64,000 nt of DNA from Bordetella genomosp. 7. Lineage in GTDB: Bacteria > Pseudomonadota > Gammaproteobacteria > Burkholderiales > Burkholderiaceae_B. The DNA is taken from assembly GCF_002261265.1 (NCBI RefSeq), contig NZ_NEVK01000008.1:496001-560000 (forward strand), read 5' to 3'. Positions 8,968 to 18,959 of this stretch are shown here, in pieces. The notes beneath the pieces are model-generated. The model did not search any database, was not told the DNA's origin, and was given only the letters and a program-made list of their open reading frames with translations. How positions within the stretch are numbered: position 1 is the first letter of the stretch; each line of letters opens with the position of its first letter. The position numbers were made by a program, and so were the translations under genes.

Positions 8968-10857
8968 CTAGCGCGCCAGCACGCGATCCAGCACCGCCGC
9001 AAAACGCGGGGCATCCTGAAAGCCGATCACGCGCGCATCGGCAATCGGGGCGCCGCCGGGCGCAAAGAACAATATCCCCGGCGGGCCGAACAGACGGAAC
9101 CGCTTCAACAGCGCACGGTCGTCGGCATTGTTCTCGGTAACATCGGCCTGCACCAGCAGCAGTTGCGACATACGGCTTGCCACGCCCGGATCCGAAAACG
9201 TAAAGCGCTCCATTTCGCGGCACGACACGCACCAGTCGGCGTAGAAATCAAGCATCACGGGCCGGCTGCTTTGCGCCAGCAGGGCGTCGAGTTCCGCATT
9301 GCTGCGAACCCGCACAAATTCCACCGGGCCCGTGGCGGCTGCGGCCACCTGCGAGCCTGCGGTGCGCTGGGCCAGATGAGACAGCGGCTGCAGCACATCG
9401 CGGCCGCCGCTGGCCGCGCCCGCCAGCCACACCACCGCCGCCAGCGCCAGCAACACCCCCAGGCCCTTGGCGAACATGCGCGGCGCTCCCGCGCCGGGGG
9501 GCAGGGCGTCGAACGCGCGCAGCATCACCGCGGCCACAACGGCCAGGAACGCCCATCCCACCATTTGCAACCACGTTGGCACCACGGGGATCAGCATCCA
9601 CCACGCAGTGGCCAGCAGCAGCATCCCGAACGCGCGCTTGACGCCGTCCATCCAGGGGCCGGCCTTCGGCAACAACGCGCCGGACGACGCTCCTACAGCC
9701 AGCAGGGGCACGCCCATCCCCCAGGCCATCGCAAACAGGGCCGCGCCGCCCAGGACCACGTCGCCGGTCTGCGAGATATAAAGCAGCGCACCGGCCAGCG
9801 GCGCGGCAACGCAAGGCCCCAGGATCAGCGCAGAAATCGCGCCCATGGCAAGCGCGCCGGCCGCCCGGCCGCCCGGAATCCGTGCCGCGCGCGCCGACAG
9901 CCAACCTTGCATCGCGCCCGGCACCTGGAAGTCGAACGCGCCGAACGTAGCCAATGCCAGCAAAACCAGTACAAGGGCGAACGCGGTCAGTATCCAGGGC
10001 GTCTGCAGCCATGCGGCCAGGCCGGCGCCGCTCAGGCCTGCGGCCACGCCCAGCAGCGTATAGACCACCGACATACCCAGCACATACGCTGCGGCCAGAC
10101 CGAGCCCACGCGCGCGGCCCGGGCGTTCCTGCCCCTGGCCGCCCACCAGAATGGACGACAGAATGGGAATCATGGGCAACACACAGGGCGTAAATGCCAG
10201 CAGCAGCCCCAACACAAAGAATACGCCGGCCGTTTTCAGCCAGCCCAAGCCGCCGATCGCATCGGCCAGGCCCAGGTCGCCCGCCGTAAGCAACGCGCCC
10301 AGGCCTGTTGGCGACCCGGTCTGGCCTGACGGGGCGGCCGCCACGCCCGCCGCCGCGCCCGCCGTCTGCAATGAATAACCGCCGGCCACGGGGGCCAGCG
10401 TCACCTGGTGGTCGGCAGGCGGGTAGCACAACCCTGCATCGGCGCACCCCTGGCTGGTGATCGTCACCGTAAACGGTTGCTCTGCGGAAACAGGCACGGC
10501 GACGCGGACTTGGTCGTAGTACACCTCCATGTCTTTCTCGAAGGTGGGGTCATACTTGACCTTGCCGGATGGATACGTGGGTTCGCCCAGCGTTGCCGCG
10601 CCCGGGGGGCTTACTGAAAGCGCAAAACGCTCGCGATACATGTAGTAGCCCGGCGCAATGCGATAACGCAACTCCAGCTGGTCGGGCGCGGCCATGGCGG
10701 CGCTGAAGACGAAGGCCTGTTCGGGAGGCAGGAAATCCGACTCGGTCAGCGCCGCAGCAGGGCGGCTTGCCAACCCGGCACACACCGCCAGCAGGGCCAG
10801 GCAGCCCAGCAACCAACCTCGCCACGCCGGGCGCGCACGAACCAGAAACTGATGCAT
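8968..10857 (-). CDS. dsbD: Thiol:disulfide interchange protein DsbD
   Basis: Encodes 629 residues with the three-domain layout of DsbD. A signal peptide (about residues 1-36) leads into a periplasmic alpha domain with a cysteine pair in GCADAGLCYPP (C138, C144). A membrane core of about eight segments follows, including the PCVLPMIPILSS cysteine loop. The thioredoxin-like gamma domain at the C-terminus carries DWCVSCREME. DsbD passes electrons from cytoplasmic thioredoxin to periplasmic proteins. In Bordetella pertussis a homologue is required for cytochrome c assembly, which links it to ccsA/ccsB. ATG at 10857 has an AGAG ribosome-binding site. It follows cutA by 68 bases. Confidence 0.95.
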   Translation of the reverse strand: MHQFLVRARPAWRGWLLGCLALLAVCAGLASRPAAALTESDFLPPEQAFVFSAAMAAPDQLELRYRIAPGYYMYRERFALSVSPPGAATLGEPTYPSGKVKYDPTFEKDMEVYYDQVRVAVPVSAEQPFTVTITSQGCADAGLCYPPADHQVTLAPVAGGYSLQTAGAAAGVAAAPSGQTGSPTGLGALLTAGDLGLADAIGGLGWLKTAGVFFVLGLLLAFTPCVLPMIPILSSILVGGQGQERPGRARGLGLAAAYVLGMSVVYTLLGVAAGLSGAGLAAWLQTPWILTAFALVLVLLALATFGAFDFQVPGAMQGWLSARAARIPGGRAAGALAMGAISALILGPCVAAPLAGALLYISQTGDVVLGGAALFAMAWGMGVPLLAVGASSGALLPKAGPWMDGVKRAFGMLLLATAWWMLIPVVPTWLQMVGWAFLAVVAAVMLRAFDALPPGAGAPRMFAKGLGVLLALAAVVWLAGAASGGRDVLQPLSHLAQRTAGSQVAAAATGPVEFVRVRSNAELDALLAQSSRPVMLDFYADWCVSCREMERFTFSDPGVASRMSQLLLVQADVTENNADDRALLKRFRLFGPPGILFFAPGGAPIADARVIGFQDAPRFAAVLDRVLAR

Positions 10858-10925
10858 CGGAATCTCTTTATTGCTTGCATGAGGCCGGCCATGCCGGCTC
10901 CACATTCCGGGCCACGGCCCGGGCG

Positions 10926-11267
10926 CTATTGCGGCTGCTGGCCGCCGGCCTGTTCGCGCACCCAGCCCAGGTAGGCTGGGCTGCCGCCGATAACAGGCAC
11001 GACAATGATCTCGGGCACGTCATAGGGATGCAGCCGGGACAGCGCGTCGATCAGCGCCTGCTGCCGGCCCGCGGTGGTCTTGATCCACATGGGTATCTCG
11101 TCCGCCCCTTCGATTTCGCCTTTCCAGCTATAGATGGACAGCACAGGCGCGCCAAGGTTCACGCAGGCGGCCAGCCCGTCTTCGACCAGCACGTGGGCAA
11201 TGCGCTTGGCCAGCAGAAGGTCCGGCGCATTGCTGATCACCATCACGATATCGTCGTCGCGCGACAT
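10926..11267 (-). CDS. cutA: Divalent-cation tolerance protein CutA
   Basis: Encodes 113 residues, the standard CutA1 size. It shows the family pattern: an N-terminal strand VMVISNAPDLLLAKRIA, the ACVN turn, the SIYSWKGEIE segment, and the C-terminal HPYDVPEII motif with a nearby GWV. CutA forms a ferredoxin-like trimer; its precise role is unclear despite its link to copper tolerance in E. coli. AGGAG lies about eight bases upstream of ATG 11267. It is directly upstream of dsbD on the same strand, as in E. coli, where cutA and dsbD are also neighbours. Confidence 0.94.
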   Translation of the reverse strand: MSRDDDIVMVISNAPDLLLAKRIAHVLVEDGLAACVNLGAPVLSIYSWKGEIEGADEIPMWIKTTAGRQQALIDALSRLHPYDVPEIIVVPVIGGSPAYLGWVREQAGGQQPQ

Positions 11268-11354
11268 GATAGCTCCTGGAAGTGGCCGGCCAAGCCGCCA
11301 ATACGGTATTTTATCGGCACCGCGCATCGCGCCATCGCCGCCGAGGCCAGCCCC

Positions 11355-11792
11355 ATGTCGGAAAACTGCCTGTTCTGCCGTATCGCCCGGCAGCAAATTC
11401 CCGCCCACGTTGTTCACCAGGATGACGACATCCTGGCGTTCCTGGATATCCAGCCGGTGCGGCGCGGCCACGTGCTGATCATACCCAGGCAGCATTATGC
11501 CTATTTCGAAGACATGCCCGACGCGCTGGCCGGCCGCATCATGGCCCTGGGTCAACAACTGGCGCGCGCCATGAAGCGGCTATACCAGGTCGAGCGCGTG
11601 GGTTTTGTCTATACCGGCATCCACGTCGCCCACGCCCATGCCCACGTGATTCCCATGCACCACCCGCAAGACATCACATCCACGCAGTACATCGCGCAGC
11701 AAGACCTGCAGTTCATCATGCCGCCCCAATGCCCGGCCGACCAACTGACTGATACGGCGGCGCAGCTGCGCCGGGAACTCGCGAGCGGCTGA
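11355..11792 (+). CDS. HIT family protein (histidine triad nucleotide-binding hydrolase)
   Basis: Encodes 145 residues with the Hint/HIT fold. The N-terminus shows CLFCRIARQQIPA, where paired cysteines may bind zinc, then DDDILAFLDIQPVRRGHVLIIP. The active-site triad is in the HVAHAHAHVIP segment. HIT proteins cleave nucleoside phosphoramidates or related nucleotides; the physiological substrate cannot be told from sequence. ATG at 11355 is the first methionine preceding the conserved core. It is transcribed divergently from cutA and converges on rplQ. Confidence 0.9.
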   Translation: MSENCLFCRIARQQIPAHVVHQDDDILAFLDIQPVRRGHVLIIPRQHYAYFEDMPDALAGRIMALGQQLARAMKRLYQVERVGFVYTGIHVAHAHAHVIPMHHPQDITSTQYIAQQDLQFIMPPQCPADQLTDTAAQLRRELASG

Positions 11793-11848
11793 TCCGGCCG
11801 GCCAGGCGGCGGCCCCAGCGGTCAACGCCCGGCCGCCTTCGGGTCGCA

Positions 11849-11882
11849 CAAAAAACAAGGGCGGGCCCGAAAGCCCGCCCTT
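11849..11882 (-). terminator. Intrinsic terminator of the alpha ribosomal operon (after rplQ)
   Basis: On the minus strand AAGGGCGGGC pairs with GCCCGCCCTT around a TTTCGG loop, followed by G and a run of six T. It lies about 20 bases after the rplQ stop codon. The stem is symmetrical, so it may also stop the converging HIT gene transcript. Confidence 0.88.
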
Positions 11883-11903
11883 GCGCTTATTCACCGGCCG
11901 GAT

Positions 11904-12299
11904 TTACTCGGCAGCGTTGTCAGCCTCGGTTTCCGAAACTTCAGGGCGATCAACCAGTTCCATGTAGGCCATGGGAGCGTTGTCGCCTTGACGGAAGCCC
12001 ATCTTCAGCACGCGGGTGTAGCCACCGTTACGGTTCGCGTAGCGCGGACCGATTTCGGCAAACAGCTTGACCACGGCAGCGCGATCACGCAGACGGGCAA
12101 ATGCCAGACGCTTGTTCGCCAGGGTGGGTTCCTTGCCCAGGGTAATCAGAGGTTCAACGACGCGGCGCAGCTCTTTCGCCTTGGGCAGCGTGGTCTTGAT
12201 CGCTTCGTGGGTGATCAACGAAACGGCCATGTTGCGAAACATGGCAAGACGGTGACTGCTGGTGCGGTTGAGCTTACGCAAGCCATTACCGTGACGCAT
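11904..12299 (-). CDS. rplQ: 50S ribosomal protein L17
   Basis: Encodes 131 residues, and begins with the family signature [17 protein letters not shown]. The body contains [16 protein letters not shown] and the C-terminal GGYTRVLK block, then an acidic tail ([10 protein letters not shown]). L17 binds 23S rRNA near the peptide exit tunnel. It is the last gene of the alpha operon and is followed by a strong terminator. The 192-base gap from rpoA is unusually long for this operon and can fold extensively (12428-12486). Confidence 0.97.
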   Translation of the reverse strand: MRHGNGLRKLNRTSSHRLAMFRNMAVSLITHEAIKTTLPKAKELRRVVEPLITLGKEPTLANKRLAFARLRDRAAVVKLFAEIGPRYANRNGGYTRVLKMGFRQGDNAPMAYMELVDRPEVSETEADNAAE

Positions 12300-12427
12300 G
12301 ATAAGTTCCTTTTGAATCTAAAGACGGTGCATGCACCGTCGGGTTGCCCGGCTCTTCTATCGGCCTGTTGCCAGCCCGCGGTCCGGTGAAAAAAGTTTCT
12401 GTGACGATCTGAATTCCGCGTGTTTTG

Positions 12428-12486
12428 GTTTCGGCAGGCCCTGTCGGGCCTTAACTTCGCTACGCGAAGCCTGCCTTCACCGAAAC
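12428..12486 (-). other. Potential branched RNA structure in the rpoA-rplQ gap
   Basis: GTTTCGG at the left end can pair with CCGAAAC at the right end. Inside, CAGGC can pair with GCCTG, and a hairpin CTTCG/CGAAG fits in the middle. An alternative inner helix is GGCCC/GGGCC. The element lies just after the rpoA stop codon. It could be a processing or stability structure, or a degenerate repeat element. No function is proven by sequence. Confidence 0.45.
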
Positions 12487-12491
12487 TGGCC

Positions 12492-13478
12492 TCAGGGCCT
12501 TTCCAGGCCCAGCGGAGGCCAGTTTTCCAGCTTCATGCCCAGGGTCAGGCCGCGTGCGGCCAGGACTTCCTTGATCTCGTTGAGCGACTTGCGGCCCAGG
12601 TTCGGGGTCTTGAGCAGCTCGTTCTCGGTACGTTGGATCAGATCGCCAATGTAGTAGATGTTTTCGGCCTTCAGGCAGTTGGCCGAACGCACCGTCAGCT
12701 CCAGGTCGTCGACCGGGCGCAGCAGCACGGGGTCGATCTGCGGGGTGCCGCGCACCGGCGCTTCGTACGAATCGCCCGCGCCTTCCAGGGCGGCAAACAC
12801 CGAAATCTGATCCATCAGGATGCGGGCCGACTGGCGCACTGCTTCTTCAGGCGAGATCACGCCGTTGGTCTCGATGTCCAGCACCAGCTTGTCCAGGTCG
12901 GTACGCTGTTCGACACGAGCGCTTTCAACGGCATAGCTCACGCGGCGCACGGGGCTGTACGAAGCGTCCAGGACGATACGGCCAATGGTATGGGTGCGGT
13001 CTTCGGACAACGCACGCACGTTGCCCGGCACATAGCCGCGGCCCTTCTCGACCTTGATCTGCATTTCAACCTTGCCGGCTTCGGTCAGGTTGCAGATGAC
13101 GTGGTCGGGGTTGATGATCTCGACGTCGTGGGGCAATTCGATATCGCTGGCCACCACGGTGCCGGCGCCATTCTTGCGCAGCACCAGGGTCACTTCGTCG
13201 CGGTTGTGCAGCTTGAAGACGACACCCTTCAGGTTCAGCAGGATGTCCACGACATCTTCGCGCACGCCCGGGATGGTCGAGTATTCGTGCACCACGCCGG
13301 TCATTTGCACTTCGGTCGGGGCATACCCCGTCATCGAAGACAGCAGGATGCGGCGCAGGGCGTTGCCCAGCGTGTGGCCGTAGCCGCGTTCGAAGGGCTC
13401 CATCACGATCTTGGCATGATGGGTGCCGATCGGTTCGACTTCGATGGAACGCGGCTTCAGAAAACCTTGAGTGGACAT
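12492..13478 (-). CDS. rpoA: DNA-directed RNA polymerase subunit alpha
   Basis: Encodes 328 residues, typical for betaproteobacteria. The N-terminal dimerisation domain contains [20 protein letters not shown] and the assembly region. The C-terminal domain, which contacts UP elements and activators, carries [14 protein letters not shown] and the helix [13 protein letters not shown]. It starts polymerase assembly as a dimer. It lies downstream of rpsD with a 195-base gap that contains a terminator-like hairpin, so part of its expression may come from a promoter in that gap. Confidence 0.98.
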   Translation of the reverse strand: MSTQGFLKPRSIEVEPIGTHHAKIVMEPFERGYGHTLGNALRRILLSSMTGYAPTEVQMTGVVHEYSTIPGVREDVVDILLNLKGVVFKLHNRDEVTLVLRKNGAGTVVASDIELPHDVEIINPDHVICNLTEAGKVEMQIKVEKGRGYVPGNVRALSEDRTHTIGRIVLDASYSPVRRVSYAVESARVEQRTDLDKLVLDIETNGVISPEEAVRQSARILMDQISVFAALEGAGDSYEAPVRGTPQIDPVLLRPVDDLELTVRSANCLKAENIYYIGDLIQRTENELLKTPNLGRKSLNEIKEVLAARGLTLGMKLENWPPLGLERP

Positions 13479-13534
13479 TTACAGTATTCCTTTTCAATAC
13501 CCTCGGCTCGTTACACCGATAAGGCTGATGGAAA

Positions 13535-13560
13535 CAAGAAAAAGCGCGGCAGATTGCCGC
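13535..13560 (-). terminator. Terminator-like hairpin (possible attenuator) between rpsD and rpoA
   Basis: On the minus strand GCGGCA and TGCCGC form a six-base-pair stem with a three-base loop, followed by GC, five T and CTTG. It lies about 115 bases after the rpsD stop and 60 before the rpoA start. Its position inside an operon suggests partial termination. A second, weaker inverted repeat (AGCCCGC/GCGGGCT, about 13577-13613) lies just upstream. Confidence 0.6.
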
Positions 13561-13673
13561 CTGCTACTTACCGCAAAGCCCGCCCCGCAAAAATTGGCGG
13601 AAGCGGGCTCGCGAGACCTGCAATCGGATACGCGGCACACGTCGCACGGCCACCGGGGCCGCGCGTGTGTCGA

Positions 13674-14297
13674 TTAACGCGAGTACAGTTCGACGACCAT
13701 CGATTCGTTGATGTCGCGAGCGACGTCAGCGCGATCGGGCACCGACTTGAAGGTGCCGGCCATCTTGTTGGTGTCGACTTCCACCCATTGGGGGATGCCG
13801 ATGCTGGAAGCCAGGTCAAGCGCTTCGCGGATGCGGCCTTGCTTCTTGGCCTTCTCGCGCACCGTGATCACATCGCCGGCCTTGATCAGCATCGACGCGA
13901 TGTCGGCGGTCTGGCCATTGACTTCGATGGCGCGGTGGCTGACCAGCTGGCGAGCTTCGGCGCGCGTCGAGCCGAAGCCCATGCGGTACACCACGTTGTC
14001 CAGACGCGATTCCAGCAGCTGGATCAGGGTTTCGCCGGTGTTGCCACGACGGCGCTCGGCTTCGGCAAAGTACTTGCGGAACTGCTTTTCCAGCACGCCG
14101 TACATGCGCTTGAGCTTCTGCTTTTCACGCAGCTGCAGGCCGTAGTCGGAAGTGCGGGCGCCCGAAGTGCGGCCATGCTGGCCAGGCTTGGAATCCAGCT
14201 TGCACTTGGAATCCAGCGAGCGGCGGGCGCTCTTCAGGAACAGATCAGTACCCTCGCGGCGCGAGAGTTTGCATTTGGGTCCAGTATAACGAGCCAT
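13674..14297 (-). CDS. rpsD: 30S ribosomal protein S4
   Basis: Encodes 207 residues with [16 protein letters not shown] at the start and the S4 RNA-binding domain in the middle ([23 protein letters not shown]). S4 is a primary 16S rRNA binder and in E. coli represses the alpha operon by binding its leader. No zinc-type cysteine cluster is present at the N-terminus. It follows rpsK by 11 bases. Confidence 0.98.
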   Translation of the reverse strand: MARYTGPKCKLSRREGTDLFLKSARRSLDSKCKLDSKPGQHGRTSGARTSDYGLQLREKQKLKRMYGVLEKQFRKYFAEAERRRGNTGETLIQLLESRLDNVVYRMGFGSTRAEARQLVSHRAIEVNGQTADIASMLIKAGDVITVREKAKKQGRIREALDLASSIGIPQWVEVDTNKMAGTFKSVPDRADVARDINESMVVELYSR

Positions 14298-14308
14298 TTG
14301 GATTCCCT

Positions 14309-14710
14309 TTAGATACGACGACGCTTCGGCGGACGGCAGCCGTTGTGCGGCACAGGCGTGATATCGGCAATGCTCGAGATCTTGATGCCCAGGGCATTCA
14401 GAGCACGCACCGACGACTCACGGCCGGGGCCGGGGCCTTTGATACGGACTTCGAGCGTCTTGATGCCGTATTCCAGCGCAACCCGGCCGGCGGTCTCGGC
14501 GGCCACCTGCGCGGCGAACGGCGTCGATTTGCGCGAGCCCTTGAAGCCAGCGCCACCCGATGTCGCCCACGACAGGGCGTTGCCCTGCCGGTCGGTGATG
14601 GTGATGATGGTGTTGTTGAAGGACGCGTGAACGTGCGCGATGCCGTCCGAGACGTTCTTCTTGACCTTTTTGCGCACGCGCGAAGCGCCGCTGGTGGAAG
14701 CTTTCGCCAT
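14309..14710 (-). CDS. rpsK: 30S ribosomal protein S11
   Basis: Encodes 133 residues. The core [19 protein letters not shown] and the C-terminal [17 protein letters not shown] identify S11, which lines the platform of the 30S subunit near the E site. It follows rpsM by 15 bases and precedes rpsD by 11, in the normal alpha-operon order S13-S11-S4-alpha-L17. Confidence 0.98.
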   Translation of the reverse strand: MAKASTSGASRVRKKVKKNVSDGIAHVHASFNNTIITITDRQGNALSWATSGGAGFKGSRKSTPFAAQVAAETAGRVALEYGIKTLEVRIKGPGPGRESSVRALNALGIKISSIADITPVPHNGCRPPKRRRI

Positions 14711-14725
14711 TATCCTGTTCCTCGA

Positions 14726-15091
14726 TTATTTCTTCAGGGACGCAGCAGCACGACGCGGTCCCTTGCGGGTGCGGGCGTTGGTGCGAGTGCGCTGGCCGCG
14801 CACGGGCAAACCGCGCTTGTGACGCATGCCACGATAGGTGCCCAGATCGATCAAGCGCTTTATCGACAGTTGCACTTCGCGGCGCAGGTCACCTTCGACC
14901 GTGAACACGCCCACGTGTTCGCGGATGCGTTCCAGTTCAGCGTCGGTCAGGTCCTTGACCTTTTTGGAAAGGGGTACATTTGCTGCTTCGCAGATTTTGC
15001 GAGCGCGCGTACGACCGATGCCAAAAATGGCGGTCAGGCCGATCTCGGCGTGCTGTTGCGGCGGAATGTTAATGCCAGCAATACGGGCCAT
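14726..15091 (-). CDS. rpsM: 30S ribosomal protein S13
   Basis: Encodes 121 residues, starting [19 protein letters not shown]. The helix-two-turn-helix [16 protein letters not shown] and the basic C-terminal tail [16 protein letters not shown] are typical. S13 contacts P-site tRNA and the B1 bridges. It follows rpmJ by 42 bases on the same strand. Confidence 0.98.
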   Translation of the reverse strand: MARIAGINIPPQQHAEIGLTAIFGIGRTRARKICEAANVPLSKKVKDLTDAELERIREHVGVFTVEGDLRREVQLSIKRLIDLGTYRGMRHKRGLPVRGQRTRTNARTRKGPRRAAASLKK

Positions 15092-15133
15092 GACTGTTCC
15101 TTGAATATATCCGTTGCGTGTCGCTAACCAGGG

Positions 15134-15247
15134 TTAGCCTTGACGCTGCTTGTGACGCGGGTCGGTGCAGATGACGCGCACCACGCCGTGACGTTTGATA
15201 ACTTTGCAGTTGCGGCAGATCCGCTTAACCGATGCCATTACTTTCAT
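15134..15247 (-). CDS. rpmJ: 50S ribosomal protein L36 (zinc-binding form)
   Basis: A 37-residue protein found by translating the minus strand between infA and rpsM. It reads [19 protein letters not shown] and ends DPRHKQRQG. The C-x2-C pair, a later cysteine (VICTDP) and a histidine form the zinc site of the C+ form of L36, so this copy needs zinc. It sits 33 bases after infA. Confidence 0.96.
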
Positions 15248-15280
15248 GGTTGACTCCTAATTTTCCGTAATCCGGTCCGT

Positions 15281-15499
15281 TTACTTCGAGCGGAACACAA
15301 TTCTTGCCCGCGTCAGGTCATAGGGCGTGAGCTCCACAGTGACCTTGTCGCCCGGCAAGATCCGGATGTAATGCATACGCATCTTGCCGGAAATATGGCC
15401 TAGCACCACGTGGCCGTTTTCGAGCTTGACGCGAAAAGTCGCGTTGGGGAGGTTCTCGAGAACCTCACCTTGCATCTGGATGACGTCGTCCTTAGACAT
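15281..15499 (-). CDS. infA: Translation initiation factor IF-1
   Basis: Encodes 72 residues with the OB-fold of IF-1: [38 protein letters not shown] and [15 protein letters not shown]-1 blocks the ribosomal A site during initiation. Placement between secY and rpmJ is common in betaproteobacteria, whereas in E. coli infA lies elsewhere. It starts nine bases after the secY stop. Confidence 0.97.
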   Translation of the reverse strand: MSKDDVIQMQGEVLENLPNATFRVKLENGHVVLGHISGKMRMHYIRILPGDKVTVELTPYDLTRARIVFRSK

Positions 15500-15508
15500 T
15501 CTCTTCTG

Positions 15509-16837
15509 CTATCGCATCGGCAAACCCGAGGAGCCCTTGAAGTTCGCCTTCTTCAGCAAGGAATCGTACTGGTGCGACATCATGTAGGCCTGAACCTGCG
15601 CCATGAAGTCCATCGTCACCACCACGATAATCAACAAGGACGTGCCACCAAAATAAAACGGTACATTCCAGCGCATTACCAGGAACTCAGGCAGCAGGCA
15701 CACCAACGTGATGTACAGCGCACCGACCAGCGTCAGGCGCATCAGGATCTTGTCGATGTAGCGCGCCGTCTGCTCACCCGGACGGATGCCAGGAACGAAA
15801 GCACCGCTCTTTTTCAGGTTGTCTGCAGTTTCGCGGCTGTTGAACACCAGGGCCGTGTAGAAAAAGCAGAAGAAAATGATCGCGGCGGAATACAGCGTGA
15901 TGTACAGCGGCTGGCGCGGCTCGAGTGCCGCGGCCAGGTCGCGCAGCCACAGCATGCTGTCGCCCGTCGAGAACCAGCTCGTGATCGTAGCGGGAAACAG
16001 GATGATCGACGACGCGAAGATCGGCGGAATCACCCCGGCCATGTTCAGCTTCAACGGCAGGTGCGAACTCTGGCCGCCGTAGATCTTGTTGCCCACCTGC
16101 CGCTTGGCATAGTTGACAGTGATCTTGCGCTGCCCGCGTTCGACGAACACCACGAACGCAGTCACCAGAACCACCAGCGCCACGATGAACAGCGCCGAAG
16201 GCACGGCCATCGCGTTGGTGCGCACCAGGTCCAGCAGCCCGGCCAGAGCCGAAGGCAAACCGGCTACGATACCCGCGAAAATCAGGATCGAGATGCCGTT
16301 GCCCAGGCCGCGCTCGGTGATCTGCTCGCCCAGCCACATGATGAACATGGTGCCGGTCAGCAGCGTCACGACCGTCGTGAAGCGGAACAACATGCCCGGA
16401 TCGATCACCAGGCCCGGCTGGGATTCCAGCGCCACCGAAATACCCACCGCCTGCACCAGCGCCAGCACGACCGTGCCATAGCGGGTGTACTGGGTGATCT
16501 TGCGGCGGCCGGCCTCGCCCTCTTTCTTGAGGGCTTCCAGCGAAGGAACCACGACGGCCATCAGCTGCATGATGATCGATGCAGAGATGTACGGCATGAT
16601 CCCCAGGGCGAAGATCGAAAAGCGCGACAGCGCGCCGCCCGAGAACATGTTGAACAGGCCCAGGATTCCACCCTGGTTCTGGCGGAACAGATCCGCCAGC
16701 GCTTCCGGATTGATACCCGGAACAGGGATGTGCGTACCCAGACGGTAAACCATCAGGGCGAGCACCAGGAACGCGAGCCGGCGCTTCAAATCGCCGTACC
16801 GCGATCCGGTCTTGCCTAGTGCCTGTGCATTAGCCAC
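15509..16837 (-). CDS. secY: Preprotein translocase subunit SecY
   Basis: Encodes 442 residues with about ten membrane segments, the channel of the Sec translocon. Visible landmarks are [10 protein letters not shown] in the first periplasmic loop, the [21 protein letters not shown] region after the plug, and GERTARYI-like cytoplasmic sequence ([14 protein letters not shown]) in the loop that contacts SecA and ribosomes. It ends the spc operon before infA and rpmJ and follows rplO by 14 bases. Confidence 0.98.
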   Translation of the reverse strand: MANAQALGKTGSRYGDLKRRLAFLVLALMVYRLGTHIPVPGINPEALADLFRQNQGGILGLFNMFSGGALSRFSIFALGIMPYISASIIMQLMAVVVPSLEALKKEGEAGRRKITQYTRYGTVVLALVQAVGISVALESQPGLVIDPGMLFRFTTVVTLLTGTMFIMWLGEQITERGLGNGISILIFAGIVAGLPSALAGLLDLVRTNAMAVPSALFIVALVVLVTAFVVFVERGQRKITVNYAKRQVGNKIYGGQSSHLPLKLNMAGVIPPIFASSIILFPATITSWFSTGDSMLWLRDLAAALEPRQPLYITLYSAAIIFFCFFYTALVFNSRETADNLKKSGAFVPGIRPGEQTARYIDKILMRLTLVGALYITLVCLLPEFLVMRWNVPFYFGGTSLLIIVVVTMDFMAQVQAYMMSHQYDSLLKKANFKGSSGLPMR

Positions 16838-16851
16838 GTGTTACCTCGCAA

Positions 16852-17292
16852 TCAAGCAAGCGAGCCGCCCGCGCCTTCGATGGCGGCGCGCGCGCCGGCC
16901 GTCGCGGTGATGCCCTTGAGCGTCACCTTGCGCGAGAGTTCACCAGACTTGATGACCTTGGCGTAGCGCACAGCCTGGCCCACGACACCGGCGGCCTTCA
17001 GCACTTGCACGTCGACCTCGTCGGCGGACAAGGCCTGCAGGTCCGACAGGCGGACTTCGGCGTAAAGGTGCTGGCCCAGGGGCTTGAAGCCACGCTTGGG
17101 CAGGCGGCGCTGCAGCGGCATCTGGCCGCCTTCGAAGCCGACCTTGTGGAAACCGCCCGAGCGCGACTTCTGGCCCTTGTGGCCACGGCCGGCGGTCTTG
17201 CCCAGACCCGAGCCGATGCCACGGCCGACGCGGCGCTTGGCGTGCTTGGCGCCCTCGGCGGGCTTCAGCGTATTGAGTTGGATTTCCGACAT
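16852..17292 (-). CDS. rplO: 50S ribosomal protein L15
   Basis: Encodes 146 residues. The glycine-rich basic N-terminal part ([20 protein letters not shown]) threads into 23S rRNA, and the C-terminal globular half ends around [21 protein letters not shown]. It is a late assembly protein of the 50S subunit. It follows rpmD by nine bases in canonical spc order. Confidence 0.98.
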   Translation of the reverse strand: MSEIQLNTLKPAEGAKHAKRRVGRGIGSGLGKTAGRGHKGQKSRSGGFHKVGFEGGQMPLQRRLPKRGFKPLGQHLYAEVRLSDLQALSADEVDVQVLKAAGVVGQAVRYAKVIKSGELSRKVTLKGITATAGARAAIEGAGGSLA

Positions 17293-17301
17293 CGTAATTC
17301 C

Positions 17302-17487
17302 TTAGGCTTCCGAGACGGTCACGAGATAATCCACCTTGCGGATCATCCCGCGCACCTCGGGCGTGTCGACCAGGACGCGGCTGCTGTTGATGCGGCGCAG
17401 ACCCAGGCCGCGCACGGTGTCGCGGTGGGATTGCTTGGTGCCGATCACCGAGCGCACGAGGGTAACTTTGATCTGCTTCTGAGCCAT
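17302..17487 (-). CDS. rpmD: 50S ribosomal protein L30
   Basis: Encodes 61 residues: [32 protein letters not shown] and [12 protein letters not shown] are the family blocks. This small ferredoxin-like-fold protein of the 50S subunit starts three bases after the rpsE stop codon, so translation is probably coupled. Confidence 0.97.
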   Translation of the reverse strand: MAQKQIKVTLVRSVIGTKQSHRDTVRGLGLRRINSSRVLVDTPEVRGMIRKVDYLVTVSEA

Positions 17488-17490
17488 GAT

Positions 17491-18012
17491 TTACCCCAGG
17501 ATCTCTTCAACAGTCTTGCCGCGCTTGGCAGCGACTTCCGACGGAGTCAGGGAAGCGCGCAGGCCGTTGAGCGTGGCACGGACCATGTTGTAGGGGTTGC
17601 TGGAGCCGAGGCTCTTGGCAACCACGTTACGCACGCCCATCACTTCGAAGATGGCGCGCATCGGGCCGCCGGCAATCACGCCGGTACCTTCGGCAGCGGG
17701 CGAAATCAGCACGGTGGAAGCGCCATGCTTGCCAACCACCGAGTGATACAGCGTGCCGTTCTTCAGGGCAACCTTGAACATGCCGCGACGGGCCTGTTCC
17801 ATTGCCTTCTGAACCGACACCGGCACTTCGCGAGCCTTGCCCTTGCCCATGCCGATACGGCCATCGCCGTCGCCCACCACGGTCAGCGCGGCGAAGCTCA
17901 TGGTGCGACCACCCTTCACCACCTTGCTGACACGGTTGACTGCGATCATTTTCTCGCGCAGGCCGTCGTCGTTCTCTTTTTCCGCGGCGCCTTTGCCTTG
18001 TACTTTAGCCAT
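17491..18012 (-). CDS. rpsE: 30S ribosomal protein S5
   Basis: Encodes 173 residues. The double-stranded-RNA-type N-terminal domain contains [18 protein letters not shown], and the C-terminal domain contains [19 protein letters not shown]5 shapes the mRNA entry channel and affects accuracy. The N-terminus is slightly extended and charged ([15 protein letters not shown]) compared with E. coli. It follows rplR by 15 bases. Confidence 0.98.
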   Translation of the reverse strand: MAKVQGKGAAEKENDDGLREKMIAVNRVSKVVKGGRTMSFAALTVVGDGDGRIGMGKGKAREVPVSVQKAMEQARRGMFKVALKNGTLYHSVVGKHGASTVLISPAAEGTGVIAGGPMRAIFEVMGVRNVVAKSLGSSNPYNMVRATLNGLRASLTPSEVAAKRGKTVEEILG

Positions 18013-18027
18013 TTGACAGATCCTCGC

Positions 18028-18393
18028 TTAGAACTTCAGGCCGGCTTCACGCGCGGCATCGGCCAGCGCCTTCACGCGGCCATGGTAACGAAAGCCCGAG
18101 CGATCGAAAGCCACCAGCTCGATGCCGGCCGCCTTGGCCTTTTCGGCAACGCGCTTGCCCACCAGCGTCGCAGCGGCAGTGTTGCCGCCCTGGCCGGTTT
18201 GACCGGCCAGCTGCGCACGCACTTCGGGTTCCAGCGTGGAAGCGCTGACCAGCACGCGATCGCCTTCCGGCGAAATAATGTTGGCGTAGATGTGCAGGTT
18301 CGAGCGGAAGATCGAGAGGCGATGAACGCGCAGCTCGGAAATCTTCCGACGGGTCGCAACCGCACGACGCAAACGGGAAACTTTTTTGTCCAT
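18028..18393 (-). CDS. rplR: 50S ribosomal protein L18
   Basis: Encodes 121 residues with the 5S rRNA-binding pattern [29 protein letters not shown] and the C-terminal [21 protein letters not shown]18 anchors 5S rRNA to the central protuberance with L5. It is 21 bases downstream of rplF. Confidence 0.98.
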   Translation of the reverse strand: MDKKVSRLRRAVATRRKISELRVHRLSIFRSNLHIYANIISPEGDRVLVSASTLEPEVRAQLAGQTGQGGNTAAATLVGKRVAEKAKAAGIELVAFDRSGFRYHGRVKALADAAREAGLKF

Positions 18394-18414
18394 GATTCGT
18401 CCTTGCGTGCGCCG

Positions 18415-18948
18415 TTATTTCTTCTTGGTTTCTTTGATGATGACGCGCTCGTCCGCATAACGCACGCCCTTGCCCTTGTAGGGTTCGGGTTCGCGATAGG
18501 CGCGGATTTCAGCGGCCACCTGACCGACGACTTGCTTGTTGGGGCCTTTGATGATGATTTCCGTCTGGCTCGGGCATTCAGCCTTCACGCCAGCGGGCAG
18601 CTTGTGCACGATGTCGTGCGAGAAACCGAGCTGCAGCTTGACGGCATCACCCTGGGCCTGGGCGCGGAAACCCACGCCAACCAGGTTCAGCTTGCGTTCG
18701 AAGCCCTTGCTCACGCCGGTGACCATGTTGGCCACCAGGGCGCGCACGGTACCCGACATGGCGCCAGCATGGCGCGAGTCGTTGGCGGCAACAAACGTCA
18801 GCTTGCCGTCGTCCAGGGTGATGTTGACGTCACCGGTCAACGCCTGGGTCAACGTGCCCAGCGGGCCCTTGACGGTAATCTGATCCTGCTGGATGTTGGC
18901 TTCAACACCCTTGGGCAGCTCGACCGGATACTTAGCGATACGTGACAT
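18415..18948 (-). CDS. rplF: 50S ribosomal protein L6
   Basis: Encodes 177 residues, with two similar alpha/beta domains. The first begins [16 protein letters not shown] and the second ends with the signature [15 protein letters not shown]6 lies near the factor-binding site at the sarcin-ricin loop. It follows rpsH by 11 bases. Confidence 0.98.
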   Translation of the reverse strand: MSRIAKYPVELPKGVEANIQQDQITVKGPLGTLTQALTGDVNITLDDGKLTFVAANDSRHAGAMSGTVRALVANMVTGVSKGFERKLNLVGVGFRAQAQGDAVKLQLGFSHDIVHKLPAGVKAECPSQTEIIIKGPNKQVVGQVAAEIRAYREPEPYKGKGVRYADERVIIKETKKK

Positions 18949-18959
18949 TCAAGATCTCC

